This document shows positions 8,861 through 17,665 of a stretch of 64,000 nt of DNA, one piece after another. Position 1 is the stretch's first letter. The number at the start of each line of letters is the position of its first letter. The notes under the pieces are model-generated. The model worked only from the letters and a program-made list of their open reading frames with translations, made no database searches and was not told the DNA's origin. Origin of the DNA: DASRDR01 sp963812945 [NCBI: uncultured Candidatus Rokubacteria bacterium] (GTDB lineage: Bacteria > Methylomirabilota > Methylomirabilia > Rokubacteriales); NCBI GenBank assembly GCA_963812945.1, contig CAWEXD010000008.1:3596001-3660000 (forward strand). The letters run 5' to 3'. Both the position numbers and the translations under genes were made by a program.

Positions 8861-11770
8861 ATGCGCACCGTCTCGCTCGGGGGCGTCCTCACGCGCTGGA
8901 TGGGGGGCTTGCCTCGGACGCGGGGCCTCGCCGGCGCCTGGCCGGGCACGCTCGTCGGCGCCGCCTTCCTCACGAGCGTGTTCGCCCTTGCCCGCATCCC
9001 CCTCGCTCTGACGTCCACGCTCAGCGAGACGTACTACGACGAGGCCGTCACGGGGCTGATGGCCCTCGAGATCCTCCGCGGCATCCCCCAGGTCTTCTAC
9101 TGGGGCGAACCCTACGGGGGCGCGATCGGTGACGCCTACCTGGCGGCGGCCGGCTTCTGGCTGTTCGGACCGTCCACCCTGGTGCTGCGACTCGCCCCCC
9201 TCGCCGTGATCGTCCTCTGGGTGTGGGCCAGTTGGCAGGCGGCCCGGCGGACCGCCGGCGAGGGCTTCGGTCTGTGGGCAGGCCTCTACGTGGCGCTGCC
9301 CCCGGTGTTTCTGAGCTTCGTTCAGCTCACGTCAGCGGGCGAGGCGGTCGCAGTCGCTTGCGGCGCCGTCGTCGTCGCCGCCACGATCCGGCTGCTGGAC
9401 TCCGAGATCTCCCCCGACACGAGCGGGGCGACTTGGATGGCGCTCGGGCTGGCGGGAGGCGCGGGCTGGTGGGCGAGCCAGATCATGGGGATGTTCCTCG
9501 TCGCCGCCGTGCTCTCGCTCGCGGTCGCCCGGCCGCGCGTGTGGCGGACCGCCGGCCCCTACGTCGCGCTGGGATTTTTCCTGCTGGCCAGCCTGCCGCT
9601 CTGGATCTGGAATCTCCAGCACGACTGGGCGACCTTCCGTCACCTCACGACGTGGGGTGGCGGCCCGCCGCCGCTTCGCGAGGGCGCGGCAAGCGTGGCG
9701 CGTACCCTGGTTGCGACGCTTCGGGACCAGTACTGGGACGGGCGGGGGCACAGCGTTCGGATTCCGGCTCCCGGTTCGCTTCTCGGCTGGGTGCTCTTGG
9801 TCACCGTCTATGCGCCAGCCGTGGCGCTCGCGCTGGCGCAGGTGGGAACCTGGGCCCGGCGAGCCTGGCGGCGGGAGCGGCCGTGGCGCGAGCCCCTGGA
9901 CGTCGTCGTGCTCGCCTTCTGGCTGACGGTCGCGGCCCACCTGGCGACGTGGTTCGGGACCTCGCGCGTCCTACGGTACTCGATCACGTTCTACGTCACC
10001 CTGCCGGTGCTCTGCGCCACGCTGCTGGCCCGCCTGGCGCGCATCGGATGGCTCGGCCAGGGGTTGGCCGCCGCGCTAGCAGTTGCGGTACTCGCCTACA
10101 ACGCGCTGACCCACGTCGCGTTCATCGTGGACAGCCAAACCGCGCGCCATCGCCCGATCGACGCCCTCATCGCGAGGCTCGAGCGTCTCGGGGTCCGCGC
10201 CTGCTACGCGAACGCCCGGATCGCGCCCGTGATCACGTTCGAGTCCACCGAGCGGATCCGGTGCGCCGAATATCACGGCTATCGGAACTTCGGCCTGCTC
10301 CAAGCGGTGGACGCGATCGACGACCCGGCCGCCGTGGCCATCGTCACTCACCGGGTGCTCCGGGATCCCGCGCCAAACGCCATGGTCCGCGCGCTGCGCC
10401 TCGCGGGAGCCGACATGCGGCGGGCCGTGGTCGGCCACTACGAGGTCTACCACCGGTTCGTCGCCCCCGACCCACGCATCCAACCGGTTCCCTCGACCGA
10501 CTGGCGCGTCCGGGCTTCGTCGGCAGCGGACAGCGCCGCTTTGGCCATCGACCGTCGGGCGTGGACGCGCTGGTCCGCCCCGAAGCGTGAGGGCGAGTGG
10601 CTCGAGCTCGACCTGGGCCACGCCCGGCCCATCACCCAGGTGAGTCTGCTCGCGGCCCCGTGGACGAACGAGACGCCGGTCGGCCTCCGGGTCACGACGT
10701 CTGCGGACGGCCGGTCCTGGGACACGGTGGCCGAGAGCCCCGACCTCGAGCCTGGCGTCCACTGGTGGCTGGGCCACCCCCGGCTGGACGACAGCGGGCG
10801 GGTGATCGTTCGCTTCGCGCCGCGCGACGCCCGTTACGTGCGGATCACGAGCCTGGGCGCCGAGGTGCCGCACGCGGCGTGGAGTGTCGCGGAGCTCTTC
10901 GTCTACGAGCCCTCCACGTCACGGTGGTCGCCCCCGCCGGCGGCGACGGCAGCCCTTTCCGCCGCGACCGCCGAGCTGGACCGCTGGATGGACGACCCGA
11001 CCGGGCCGCATCCTCTGCGCGCGCCCGTGACCACCGAGCACCGCCGCGCGCAGGTCGCCTGGGGCCGGGCCTTCACCCAGGCGAACGAGGCGCTCGCGGC
11101 GGCGCCCGAGTGGGAGGCGGCCCACCATCTCCACGGACGCGCGCTGGCGACATCCGGCTGGGGCGTCGGGCTCGACGGCACGCTCGAGCAAGCGCGGGCG
11201 AGCGGCGCCTGGCACGAGGTGATCCACGCGGCCGAGATGATGGACACCAATCCGAACTCGGGCTGGCGAGCCGGCCGCTTGGCGGCATGGGCCGAGGCGC
11301 TCGAGCAGCTGGGGCGCCCGGCCGAGGCCGCCGCGATCCGTGCTCGGCCCGAGCCCAGTCCAGCCCGGCCTACCCGGGTCGTCTTCGGCCCCGACGTCGA
11401 GCTGACGGGCACCGACGGCCCGGCCGCCGCCCGCGCTGGTGGCACGGTGGAGGTGAGCTACTACTGGCGCCTCGTCGACACCACGGCCTACGACTACTGG
11501 GTCTCGTCCCACATTCGCGGCTTGCCCGGTGACAGACACCAAGACCGGCCCATGGGCACGCCTGAGCACGGCCCGTCCCGCTGGGCCAGCGGCGAGCGAG
11601 TCCGTCAGACGGTCACGTTCACGGTCCCGCCCGACACGCCCCCCGGGGCGTACCCCCTGCAGGTCGGGGTCTGGTACCCCTCGACGGGCCGGCGCCTCCG
11701 CATCGTCGCGGCCGACCTGCCCCAGTCGCGACGAGCCGTGACCGTCGGCACTCTCGTCGTCGTCCCCTGA
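8861..11770 (+). CDS. Large membrane glycosyltransferase (GT39/GT83-like) fused to a discoidin-like domain
   Basis: The 969-residue protein has about ten to twelve membrane helices in residues 25-430. An early acidic loop (SETYYDEAVTG) resembles the catalytic Asp/Glu loop of PMT/ArnT-type GT-C enzymes, which transfer sugar from polyprenyl phosphate outside the membrane. Residues 540-690 form an F5/8-type C (discoidin) beta-sandwich: GEWLELDLGHARPITQVSLL and DARYVRITSLG. A helical, TPR-like stretch follows (about 700-830), then a beta-rich C-terminus (PPGAYPLQVGVWYPSTGRRL). The acceptor is unknown. A TACGAT -10-like box lies 9 bp before the ATG. Confidence 0.8.
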   Translation: MRTVSLGGVLTRWMGGLPRTRGLAGAWPGTLVGAAFLTSVFALARIPLALTSTLSETYYDEAVTGLMALEILRGIPQVFYWGEPYGGAIGDAYLAAAGFWLFGPSTLVLRLAPLAVIVLWVWASWQAARRTAGEGFGLWAGLYVALPPVFLSFVQLTSAGEAVAVACGAVVVAATIRLLDSEISPDTSGATWMALGLAGGAGWWASQIMGMFLVAAVLSLAVARPRVWRTAGPYVALGFFLLASLPLWIWNLQHDWATFRHLTTWGGGPPPLREGAASVARTLVATLRDQYWDGRGHSVRIPAPGSLLGWVLLVTVYAPAVALALAQVGTWARRAWRRERPWREPLDVVVLAFWLTVAAHLATWFGTSRVLRYSITFYVTLPVLCATLLARLARIGWLGQGLAAALAVAVLAYNALTHVAFIVDSQTARHRPIDALIARLERLGVRACYANARIAPVITFESTERIRCAEYHGYRNFGLLQAVDAIDDPAAVAIVTHRVLRDPAPNAMVRALRLAGADMRRAVVGHYEVYHRFVAPDPRIQPVPSTDWRVRASSAADSAALAIDRRAWTRWSAPKREGEWLELDLGHARPITQVSLLAAPWTNETPVGLRVTTSADGRSWDTVAESPDLEPGVHWWLGHPRLDDSGRVIVRFAPRDARYVRITSLGAEVPHAAWSVAELFVYEPSTSRWSPPPAATAALSAATAELDRWMDDPTGPHPLRAPVTTEHRRAQVAWGRAFTQANEALAAAPEWEAAHHLHGRALATSGWGVGLDGTLEQARASGAWHEVIHAAEMMDTNPNSGWRAGRLAAWAEALEQLGRPAEAAAIRARPEPSPARPTRVVFGPDVELTGTDGPAAARAGGTVEVSYYWRLVDTTAYDYWVSSHIRGLPGDRHQDRPMGTPEHGPSRWASGERVRQTVTFTVPPDTPPGAYPLQVGVWYPSTGRRLRIVAADLPQSRRAVTVGTLVVVP

Positions 11771-11816
11771 CCTCGGTCGCAGCCCCGTCGGGTCCCCCGA
11801 GGTCGTCCGGGCGCGC

Positions 11817-12863
11817 CTACGCGCCCGGACCCCGCTGCATGGAGTAGGGCTGCCATCGCACGAGGTTCGACCGCTCCAGCACCGTGGGGTTGACGCAGGC
11901 CATTGGCCACCGCCCCATCAGCACGAGCGCCAGCTCGCGTCCCACGCGTCGCCGCCGCTCGGGGTCCATGCGACCTGACGCCGACGCGACGTGGGGGGTG
12001 AGGATGACGTTGTCCATGCGGAGCAGGGGGTTCGTCGTCATCGCCGGCTCCTGCTCGAACACGTCGAGCCCGGCTCCCGCGATCCAGCCTTCCTCCAGCG
12101 CCTTCACGAGCGCGGCCTCGTCCACCGTCGGCCCCCGGCCCGTGTTGACGAACAGCGCCTCCCGCTTCATCAGCCGGAAGTGCTCCTCGGTCAGGAGATG
12201 GTGGGCGTCGGCCGTCGACGGCGCGTGCATGGACACGATGTCGGACCGGCGCAGGAGGTCGGTCAGCGCCACGGGCTCGACGTCGAGCCGGGTCATGACC
12301 GTCTCGTCGACGTAGGGATCGTACGCCAGGACGCGGAGCCCGAAGGGTCGCGCTCGCGCCGCCACCGCCCGCGCCACGTGCCCGAACGCGATGAGCCCGA
12401 GGGTCTGTCCCCAGAGCCGGGGGAAGTTCGACAGGTAGGGCCGGCCCTCGGCCCAGCGGCCCTCGCGGACGTACCGGTCCATGAGCGTGAGCCGCCGGTA
12501 AGTCGCCAGGATCAGCATGAGCGCGTGGTCGGCGACCTCCTCGATGAACGTGTCCGGGACGTTCGTCACCGGGATGCCGCGCGCGGTCGCCGCGGGCACG
12601 TCGACGGAATCCACGCCGACCATCCCGAGCGAGATCACCCGGCACCGCTCCATGCCCTCGATCATGCGCTTGGTGATTCGACGCGCCTTCGCGTAGAGCG
12701 CGTCCGCGTCGTGGGCCGCCCGGATGAAATCCTCCTCGCTTCCGGGCGGGATCTCGACGATCTCCGCCCCGATCGGACCGAGCGCCTCCATCTCGCTCTC
12801 GTAGCCGACATCCGGCGGGCCGAAGCTCACGCCCTGGGGCGTCACCACCTTGAACCGAGCCAC
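11817..12863 (-). CDS. D-2-hydroxyacid dehydrogenase (phosphoglycerate dehydrogenase/CtBP type)
   Basis: The 348-residue product has the two-lobed fold of this family. The NAD site is degenerate at the first glycine: IAFGHVARAVAARARPFG in place of GxGxxG, with LAYDPYVD as the ribose-binding strand. Catalytic elements are the Arg in MHAPST...NTGRGPTVDEAAL, the Glu in VFEQEPA and the His in LTPHVASASGRMD. The family reduces 2-keto acids or oxidises D-2-hydroxyacids with NAD(P). It stands alone on the minus strand, so the substrate cannot be deduced. ATG start with an AGGAGG-like site upstream. Confidence 0.9.
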   Translation of the reverse strand: MARFKVVTPQGVSFGPPDVGYESEMEALGPIGAEIVEIPPGSEEDFIRAAHDADALYAKARRITKRMIEGMERCRVISLGMVGVDSVDVPAATARGIPVTNVPDTFIEEVADHALMLILATYRRLTLMDRYVREGRWAEGRPYLSNFPRLWGQTLGLIAFGHVARAVAARARPFGLRVLAYDPYVDETVMTRLDVEPVALTDLLRRSDIVSMHAPSTADAHHLLTEEHFRLMKREALFVNTGRGPTVDEAALVKALEEGWIAGAGLDVFEQEPAMTTNPLLRMDNVILTPHVASASGRMDPERRRRVGRELALVLMGRWPMACVNPTVLERSNLVRWQPYSMQRGPGA

Positions 12864-12931
12864 CTCTGGCCTCCTTGCTCCCGGGCCGGCATGTCGCCGG
12901 CGCGTCCCGCGTCCGCTTGACCGGCGTCCTT

Positions 12932-12955
12932 CACCCCGACGGACATGACGGGGTG
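12932..12955. repeat. Perfect 7-bp inverted repeat in the divergent intergenic region
   Basis: CACCCCG (12932-12938) pairs with CGGGGTG (12949-12955) across 10 nt. It lies about 70 bp upstream of the minus-strand dehydrogenase start, in a 309-bp region between divergent genes. It could be an operator or a leader hairpin of the dehydrogenase transcript. Apart from this and the promoter at 13067 I see nothing else in the region. Confidence 0.35.
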
Positions 12956-13066
12956 TCGATGACGCCGCTCGGCAACCCTAGCAAATGACGGCGGCGCCCG
13001 CCACCGTCGAAGGGTCCTCGCGCGCGGCGACGCTCACTCTCCCCGGCGAGAGCCTCCTGCGCGCCG

Positions 13067-13095
13067 TTGTGACCCATCCCCGGGTCTGGTACAGT
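13067..13095 (+). promoter_or_regulatory. Sigma70-type promoter for the membrane-anchored unknown gene
   Basis: TTGTGA (13067-13072) and TACAGT (13090-13095) are separated by 17 bp. Predicted transcription start is near 13102, which leaves about a 70-nt leader before the ATG at 13173. Confidence 0.55.
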
Positions 13096-13172
13096 CCACG
13101 TGCTCTCGGTTCGGCCGCTCGGGCTTCGTTGTGCGCGGAGCGAACGCCGACAAACAGGAAGCGGGACGTCGC

Positions 13173-13763
13173 ATGCTCGTCGTGGTCCTTCTGGTCGTCA
13201 TCGCGGTTCTGGTTCTCGTTCTCGTCCTGACCACTCGGATGGTTCGGGTCGTCAACTCGCCCTCTCAAGCCGTCCCGATCACCGGCACCACGAGCATCGC
13301 GGGGGCGGTGACCGTCGGCAACACGCCGAGCAATCCCATCCCCGTGCGCGAGACGGACCGCCCCGCGCTTCAGCCCTTTTCGATAAGGCTCAATCTCGGC
13401 TTCAACAACGGGGAAGACCAGGATAAGTCCAGTGATATCTTCACGGTCCCCGCCAAGAAGCGGTTGGTCCTCGAAGACGTCTCGATCGGGGCCTACATGG
13501 GCAGCGGCCAGAGGGTCCACGTCGAGCTCATCAGGATCGGAATAGGTGGGGAGCACAACCGCCACCACGTCCCCCTCGTCTTCCAGATCGCGTACCCCTC
13601 CCCCGGCGGCGGTCTCGGGACCCACGTCTATGCCGGAGGTCGGCCGATTCGCATCTACCTCGAGCCGGGCGAGAAGCTGACGGCCAGCGCCCGGCGCGAC
13701 TCCACGTCCTCCGGCGCATTCCTGGACGTGTTCGTCTACGGATACTTCGTCGACCTGCCATAG
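13173..13763 (+). CDS. Membrane-anchored protein of unknown function
   Basis: The ATG at 13173 was chosen over an in-frame GTG at 13131 because an AGGAAG ribosome site lies 10 bp before it. The 196-residue product starts with a strong helix of Val/Leu (MLVVVLLVVIAVLVLVLVLT) that is an anchor or signal. The rest is beta-rich and exported: SITGTTS-type strands, FTVPAKKRLVLEDVSIGAYM, and a C-terminal YLEPGEKLTASARRDS...FVYGYFVDLP. The tail resembles small beta-sandwich surface proteins, but I do not recognise a family. Confidence 0.7.
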   Translation: MLVVVLLVVIAVLVLVLVLTTRMVRVVNSPSQAVPITGTTSIAGAVTVGNTPSNPIPVRETDRPALQPFSIRLNLGFNNGEDQDKSSDIFTVPAKKRLVLEDVSIGAYMGSGQRVHVELIRIGIGGEHNRHHVPLVFQIAYPSPGGGLGTHVYAGGRPIRIYLEPGEKLTASARRDSTSSGAFLDVFVYGYFVDLP

Positions 13764-13879
13764 CTCGCGGAGAGGATCGCGCCGGCCGGCGAGCGTCCGC
13801 TTGACAGGCCCCGCGTGTTCGTGATGGGTTGCATGTGCTTCCTGCGCGCGCCAGGGCCACCAGACGAAAGGAGCCGACG

Positions 13880-15649
13880 ATGTCTCACGACGGAGCCTCC
13901 AACGGGCTGAGCCGCCGCGATCTGATCCGGACGGGGGCGCTCGCGGCAGGGGCCGCGGCCGTGCTGCCCGCGCGACCGGCCGTCGCCCAGCTCAAGACGG
14001 TGGCCCGGAACCGGACGCTGAGCCTCGTGTGGATCGGGAGTAAGGAGGGCCGCTGGGTCGACTTCGAGCTCTGGAACCCGTACTCGATCGGGGCCAACCA
14101 CCAGAACGGACCGGGCATCCTCTACGAGCCCCTGGCCTACTACAGCGCCTTCGCCGACAAGGAGCACCTCTGGCTGGCCGAGAGCTACCGATACAGCGCC
14201 GACTTCAAGGAGCTGACGATCAAGACCCGCGCCGGCATCAAGTGGAGCGACGGCGCGCCGTTCTCGGCGGAGGACGTCGCCTACACCCTGACCAGCCTGC
14301 GGGACCTGGGGCCGAAGGTGCGGTGGGGCGTCGACGTCCAGCAGTTCATGCAGGAGGCGCGGGCGACCGACGCCAATACGGTCGTCATCAAGTTCAAGGT
14401 CCCCGCCCCGCGGTTCTTCTTCTTCCTCACCTACAAGTACGACATCGGCGTCTACATCGTCCCGAAGCACGTCTTCCAGGGCCAGGACTGGACCACGTTC
14501 AAGCACTTCGACATCGCCAAGGGCTGGCCGGTCACCACGGGCCCGTGGAAGGTGGCCTTCTCGTCCCCCCAGCAGAAGGTGATCGACCGGCGCGACGAGT
14601 GGTGGGCCGCGAAGGCGGGGCTGGCGCCGATGCCGAAGGTGGAGCGCAACATCTGGCTGCCCAACGCCACCGAGCAGCAGAACGCGCAGCTCCTCATCTC
14701 CAACCAGCTCGACTTCTCGGGCTCCCTGCAGCCCGCGACCCTCCAGACGATCTTCCGCCAGAACCCGAAGATCACCACGCACTCCGGGCAGAAGCCGCCC
14801 TACGGCTACATGGACTGGTGGCCGATCTCCCTCTACGTCAACAACGAGCGGCCGCCCTTCGACGACAAGGACGTGCGCTGGGCCATCAGCTCCTTCATCG
14901 ACCGCCAGCAGATCGTCGACGTCGGGTACCTGGGCGCGTCGATCGTCTCGCCGCTGCCGCTGCCGGAGTACCCGGCGCTCAAGCCGTACATCGACGGGGT
15001 CAAGGACCTCCTCGCGAAGCACAACACGCTCGAGTTCAACCCCAAGAAGGGCGAGGAGCTCCTGACCCGGAAGGGCTGGAAGAAGGACGCCCAGGGCGTC
15101 TGGGTCGACAGCCAGGGCAACCGCCTCAAGCTCGACATCATCGGCTTCGGGTCGAGCGGCCCCGCGATCGGGCCGGTGCTCGTGGAGCTCCTGAAGCGGC
15201 AGGGGGTCGACGCGAGCATGAGCCTGCCGCCCGACTTCGACGACCGCTTCCAGAAGGGCCAGTACACCGGCGCGATCTACGGCCACGGCGGGGGCGTCAA
15301 CGACCCCTACTACACGCTCCGCCTCTACCAGAGCGCCACGGTCGCCGTCCCCGGCGCGCACCTCGCCAACTTCGCCCGGTGGAAGAACGCGGCGTACGAC
15401 AAGATCGTCGACGACGTGTTCGTCACGGACATGCGGAACAAGGCGCGCCTCATGGAGCTCTTCCACAAGGCGATGGAGATCTGGCTGCCTGACCTTCCGG
15501 ACATCCCGCTCGTCCACAACATCCACCGCATCCCCATGAACACCACCTACTGGACGAACTGGCCCACCGCCGAGACTCCGTACGTCAACGGCGCCTTCTG
15601 GCACCTCACGTACGCCATGGTTCTCTGGAATCTCCAACCCACGCAGTAG
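13880..15649 (+). CDS. ABC transporter solute-binding protein, family 5 (peptide/nickel type), Tat-exported
   Basis: The ATG at 13880 follows a GAAAGGAG ribosome site; 589 residues. The N-terminus carries a twin-arginine signal (SRRDLIRTGALAAGAAA, cleavage near VAQ). Family 5 features include the early segment RYSADFKELTIKTRAGIKW, SDGAPFSAEDVAYTL and the mid-domain NNERPPFDDKDVRWAISSFI. It captures solute in the periplasm for the four-gene transporter that follows. Family 5 binds peptides, sugars, nickel or opines, so the ligand is open; the downstream enzymes argue for a carbon substrate. A consensus TTGACA lies at 13801 but no convincing -10 box follows it. Confidence 0.92.
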   Translation: MSHDGASNGLSRRDLIRTGALAAGAAAVLPARPAVAQLKTVARNRTLSLVWIGSKEGRWVDFELWNPYSIGANHQNGPGILYEPLAYYSAFADKEHLWLAESYRYSADFKELTIKTRAGIKWSDGAPFSAEDVAYTLTSLRDLGPKVRWGVDVQQFMQEARATDANTVVIKFKVPAPRFFFFLTYKYDIGVYIVPKHVFQGQDWTTFKHFDIAKGWPVTTGPWKVAFSSPQQKVIDRRDEWWAAKAGLAPMPKVERNIWLPNATEQQNAQLLISNQLDFSGSLQPATLQTIFRQNPKITTHSGQKPPYGYMDWWPISLYVNNERPPFDDKDVRWAISSFIDRQQIVDVGYLGASIVSPLPLPEYPALKPYIDGVKDLLAKHNTLEFNPKKGEELLTRKGWKKDAQGVWVDSQGNRLKLDIIGFGSSGPAIGPVLVELLKRQGVDASMSLPPDFDDRFQKGQYTGAIYGHGGGVNDPYYTLRLYQSATVAVPGAHLANFARWKNAAYDKIVDDVFVTDMRNKARLMELFHKAMEIWLPDLPDIPLVHNIHRIPMNTTYWTNWPTAETPYVNGAFWHLTYAMVLWNLQPTQ

Positions 15650-15756
15650 GGGCCGGGTCGTGCGCCGCCCGGCGAGTGGCCGTCGGGCGGCGCCGATCGT
15701 CGTGACGCGATCGCTGCGCCCGCGAGAGGCCGTCCGGGCCCCCCGCGACTGACGCC

Positions 15757-16761
15757 GTGCCCGCTGGGTATCTCGTTCGTCGCGTCGGGGTCTTCCTCCT
15801 CATCGCGTGGATGGCCGCCACGCTGAACTTCTTCCTGCCGCGGCTCACCGGGCAAGACCCCGTCCGGGTCAAGCTGCTCCAGCAGGCGCAGCTGGGGGGC
15901 CATGTCCAGGCCGGCATCGAGGAGATGGTCAAGGAGTACGACCGGCACTTCGGCCTCGACCGGCCGCTCTGGGTGCAGTACCTCGCATTCCTTCGGAATG
16001 CGGTCCGGCTGGACTTCAACTACTCCATCGCCAACTATCCACGCACGGTCAACGAGATGATCGCCGAGGCGCTCCCCTGGACCGTCGTGCTCCTCGGCAC
16101 CACGACGATCGTGTCCTTCGCGCTGGGGACGTTCCTGGGCGCGCTGCTCGGCTGGCCGCGGGCGCCCCGCTGGATGCGGTGGCTCATGCCGCCCCTCTGG
16201 GCGCTCCACGCCATCCCGTTTTTCCTGCTCGGCCTCATCCTGATCTACGTCTTCGCCTTCCGGTTCCCGGTGCTCCCGATGTTCGGCGGCTACAGCGCCG
16301 GCGCGTTCCCCGCGCTGACGCTATCCTTCGTCGCCGATCTGGTTCGCCACGCGATCCTGCCCGCCCTGTCGATCGTCCTGGTGGCGACGGGCGGCTGGGC
16401 CCTGTCGATGCGCGGCATGATGGTCACGACGCAGGGCGAGGACTACGTCATCTTCGCCGAGGCCAAGGGGCTCCGGAGCCTCACGATCTTCCTGCGGTAC
16501 TGCGTGCGGAACGCGCTCCTCCCTCAGGCCACCGGTCTCGCCCTGGCGCTCGGCCAGATCGTGTCGGGCGCGGTCCTGGTCGAGGTGATCTTCGGCTACC
16601 CCGGCATCGGCACGGTCCTCTTCCAGGCCATCCGGGAGAACGACCACTTCCTCATCCAGGGGATCGTGTTCACCGTGATCGTCGCGCTGGGGCTCGCGAC
16701 CCTGATTCTCGACGCCGTGTACCCGCTGCTCGATCCGCGCATCTCGTACCGGAAGGCCTAG
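15757..16761 (+). CDS. ABC transporter permease, DppB/OppB type
   Basis: The 334-residue protein starts at a GTG and has six membrane helices. The N-terminal pattern YLVRRVGVFLLIAWMAATLNFFLPRL is typical of DppB. The EAA-type cytoplasmic loop is seen as EDYVIFAEAKGLRSLTIFLRY and couples to the ATPase. It is the first of two permeases in an operon with solute-binding protein, second permease and two ATPases. The 107-bp gap after the binding protein is the largest within the transporter. Confidence 0.92.
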   Translation: MPAGYLVRRVGVFLLIAWMAATLNFFLPRLTGQDPVRVKLLQQAQLGGHVQAGIEEMVKEYDRHFGLDRPLWVQYLAFLRNAVRLDFNYSIANYPRTVNEMIAEALPWTVVLLGTTTIVSFALGTFLGALLGWPRAPRWMRWLMPPLWALHAIPFFLLGLILIYVFAFRFPVLPMFGGYSAGAFPALTLSFVADLVRHAILPALSIVLVATGGWALSMRGMMVTTQGEDYVIFAEAKGLRSLTIFLRYCVRNALLPQATGLALALGQIVSGAVLVEVIFGYPGIGTVLFQAIRENDHFLIQGIVFTVIVALGLATLILDAVYPLLDPRISYRKA

Positions 16762-16762
16762 C

Positions 16763-17665
16763 GTGGGCGTGATCGCGTCGACCACGGCGCCGGCCGCCGC
16801 GGCGGGGACGGGCTCGGGCCGGGCCACGCTGCGCTACCTCCGGCGGAACGTCGCCCTGGTCGTGGGGCTCGTCCTGCTCGGCGCGCTGGCCGCGTTCGTC
16901 GGCATCGGCCACCTCGTCGTCGACACGACAAAGGCCCGGCCGCTGTCGGCTCCGATGCTCCGGCCGCCGTCCGGGCAGTACCCCCTCGGCACCGACCGGC
17001 AGGGCCGGGACCTCCTCGCCGTCATGGTGGCCGGCACGCCGCTGACGCTCCGCATCGGGTTCATCGCCGGGCTGATCGGCGTCGGGCTGGGGTCGGTGCT
17101 CGGCTTCACGTCCGCGTACTACCGGGGCAAGATCGACGTGGTCATCCGGGGCGTCGTCGACGTCGGGCTCACCGTCCCCGGGTTACTGGTCCTGATCATC
17201 ATCGCGGTCTCGATCAAGGAAGGCCTGACGGTCGACCAGATGGCGGTCGTGGTGGCGTCGCTGGCGTGGCTCAGCCCGACCCGCGCCATCCGCGCGCAGG
17301 TCCTGAGCCTCCGGGAGCGCGGGTACGTCGACGTGGCGCGTCTCAACGGCATGAGCGGGCCGGAGATCATCGTCCGCGAGCTCGTGCCGAACCTCTTGCC
17401 GTATCTCGCGGCGACGCTCGTGAACGCGGTCTCGAATGCGATCCTCGCCAGCGTGTTCCTCGAGGTGCTGGGTCTCGGGCCGATCGACGCGCCGACCCTC
17501 GGCATGACCCTCTACTGGGTGAACTTCAACGCGGCGCTGATCAACGGGTGGTGGTGGTGGTGGGCGGCGCCGATCGTCGTCATCCTGGTCGTGTTCCTGG
17601 GCCTGTTCTTCGTGACGGTGGGCCTCGACGAGGTTGCGAACCCCCGGCTCCGGAGGGCGGCGTGA
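16763..17665 (+). CDS. ABC transporter permease, DppC/OppC type
   Basis: This 300-residue GTG-started protein follows dppB-like permease by 1 bp. It has the OppC N-terminal helix, a PLGTDRQGRDLLAVMVAGT motif and the EAA loop ERGYVDVARLNGMSGPEIIVR. Near the C-terminus there is a run of five tryptophans encoded by five consecutive TGG codons (17549-17563) at the edge of the last membrane helix, an unusual feature. The stop overlaps the GTG start of the next ATPase (GTGA). Confidence 0.92.
   Translation: MGVIASTTAPAAAAGTGSGRATLRYLRRNVALVVGLVLLGALAAFVGIGHLVVDTTKARPLSAPMLRPPSGQYPLGTDRQGRDLLAVMVAGTPLTLRIGFIAGLIGVGLGSVLGFTSAYYRGKIDVVIRGVVDVGLTVPGLLVLIIIAVSIKEGLTVDQMAVVVASLAWLSPTRAIRAQVLSLRERGYVDVARLNGMSGPEIIVRELVPNLLPYLAATLVNAVSNAILASVFLEVLGLGPIDAPTLGMTLYWVNFNAALINGWWWWWAAPIVVILVVFLGLFFVTVGLDEVANPRLRRAA

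Noticed and set aside
13801-13829. TTGACA at 13801 as promoter of the peptide-type transporter operon
   Set aside because: No acceptable -10 box at 16-18 bp; kept only as a remark in the gene entry.
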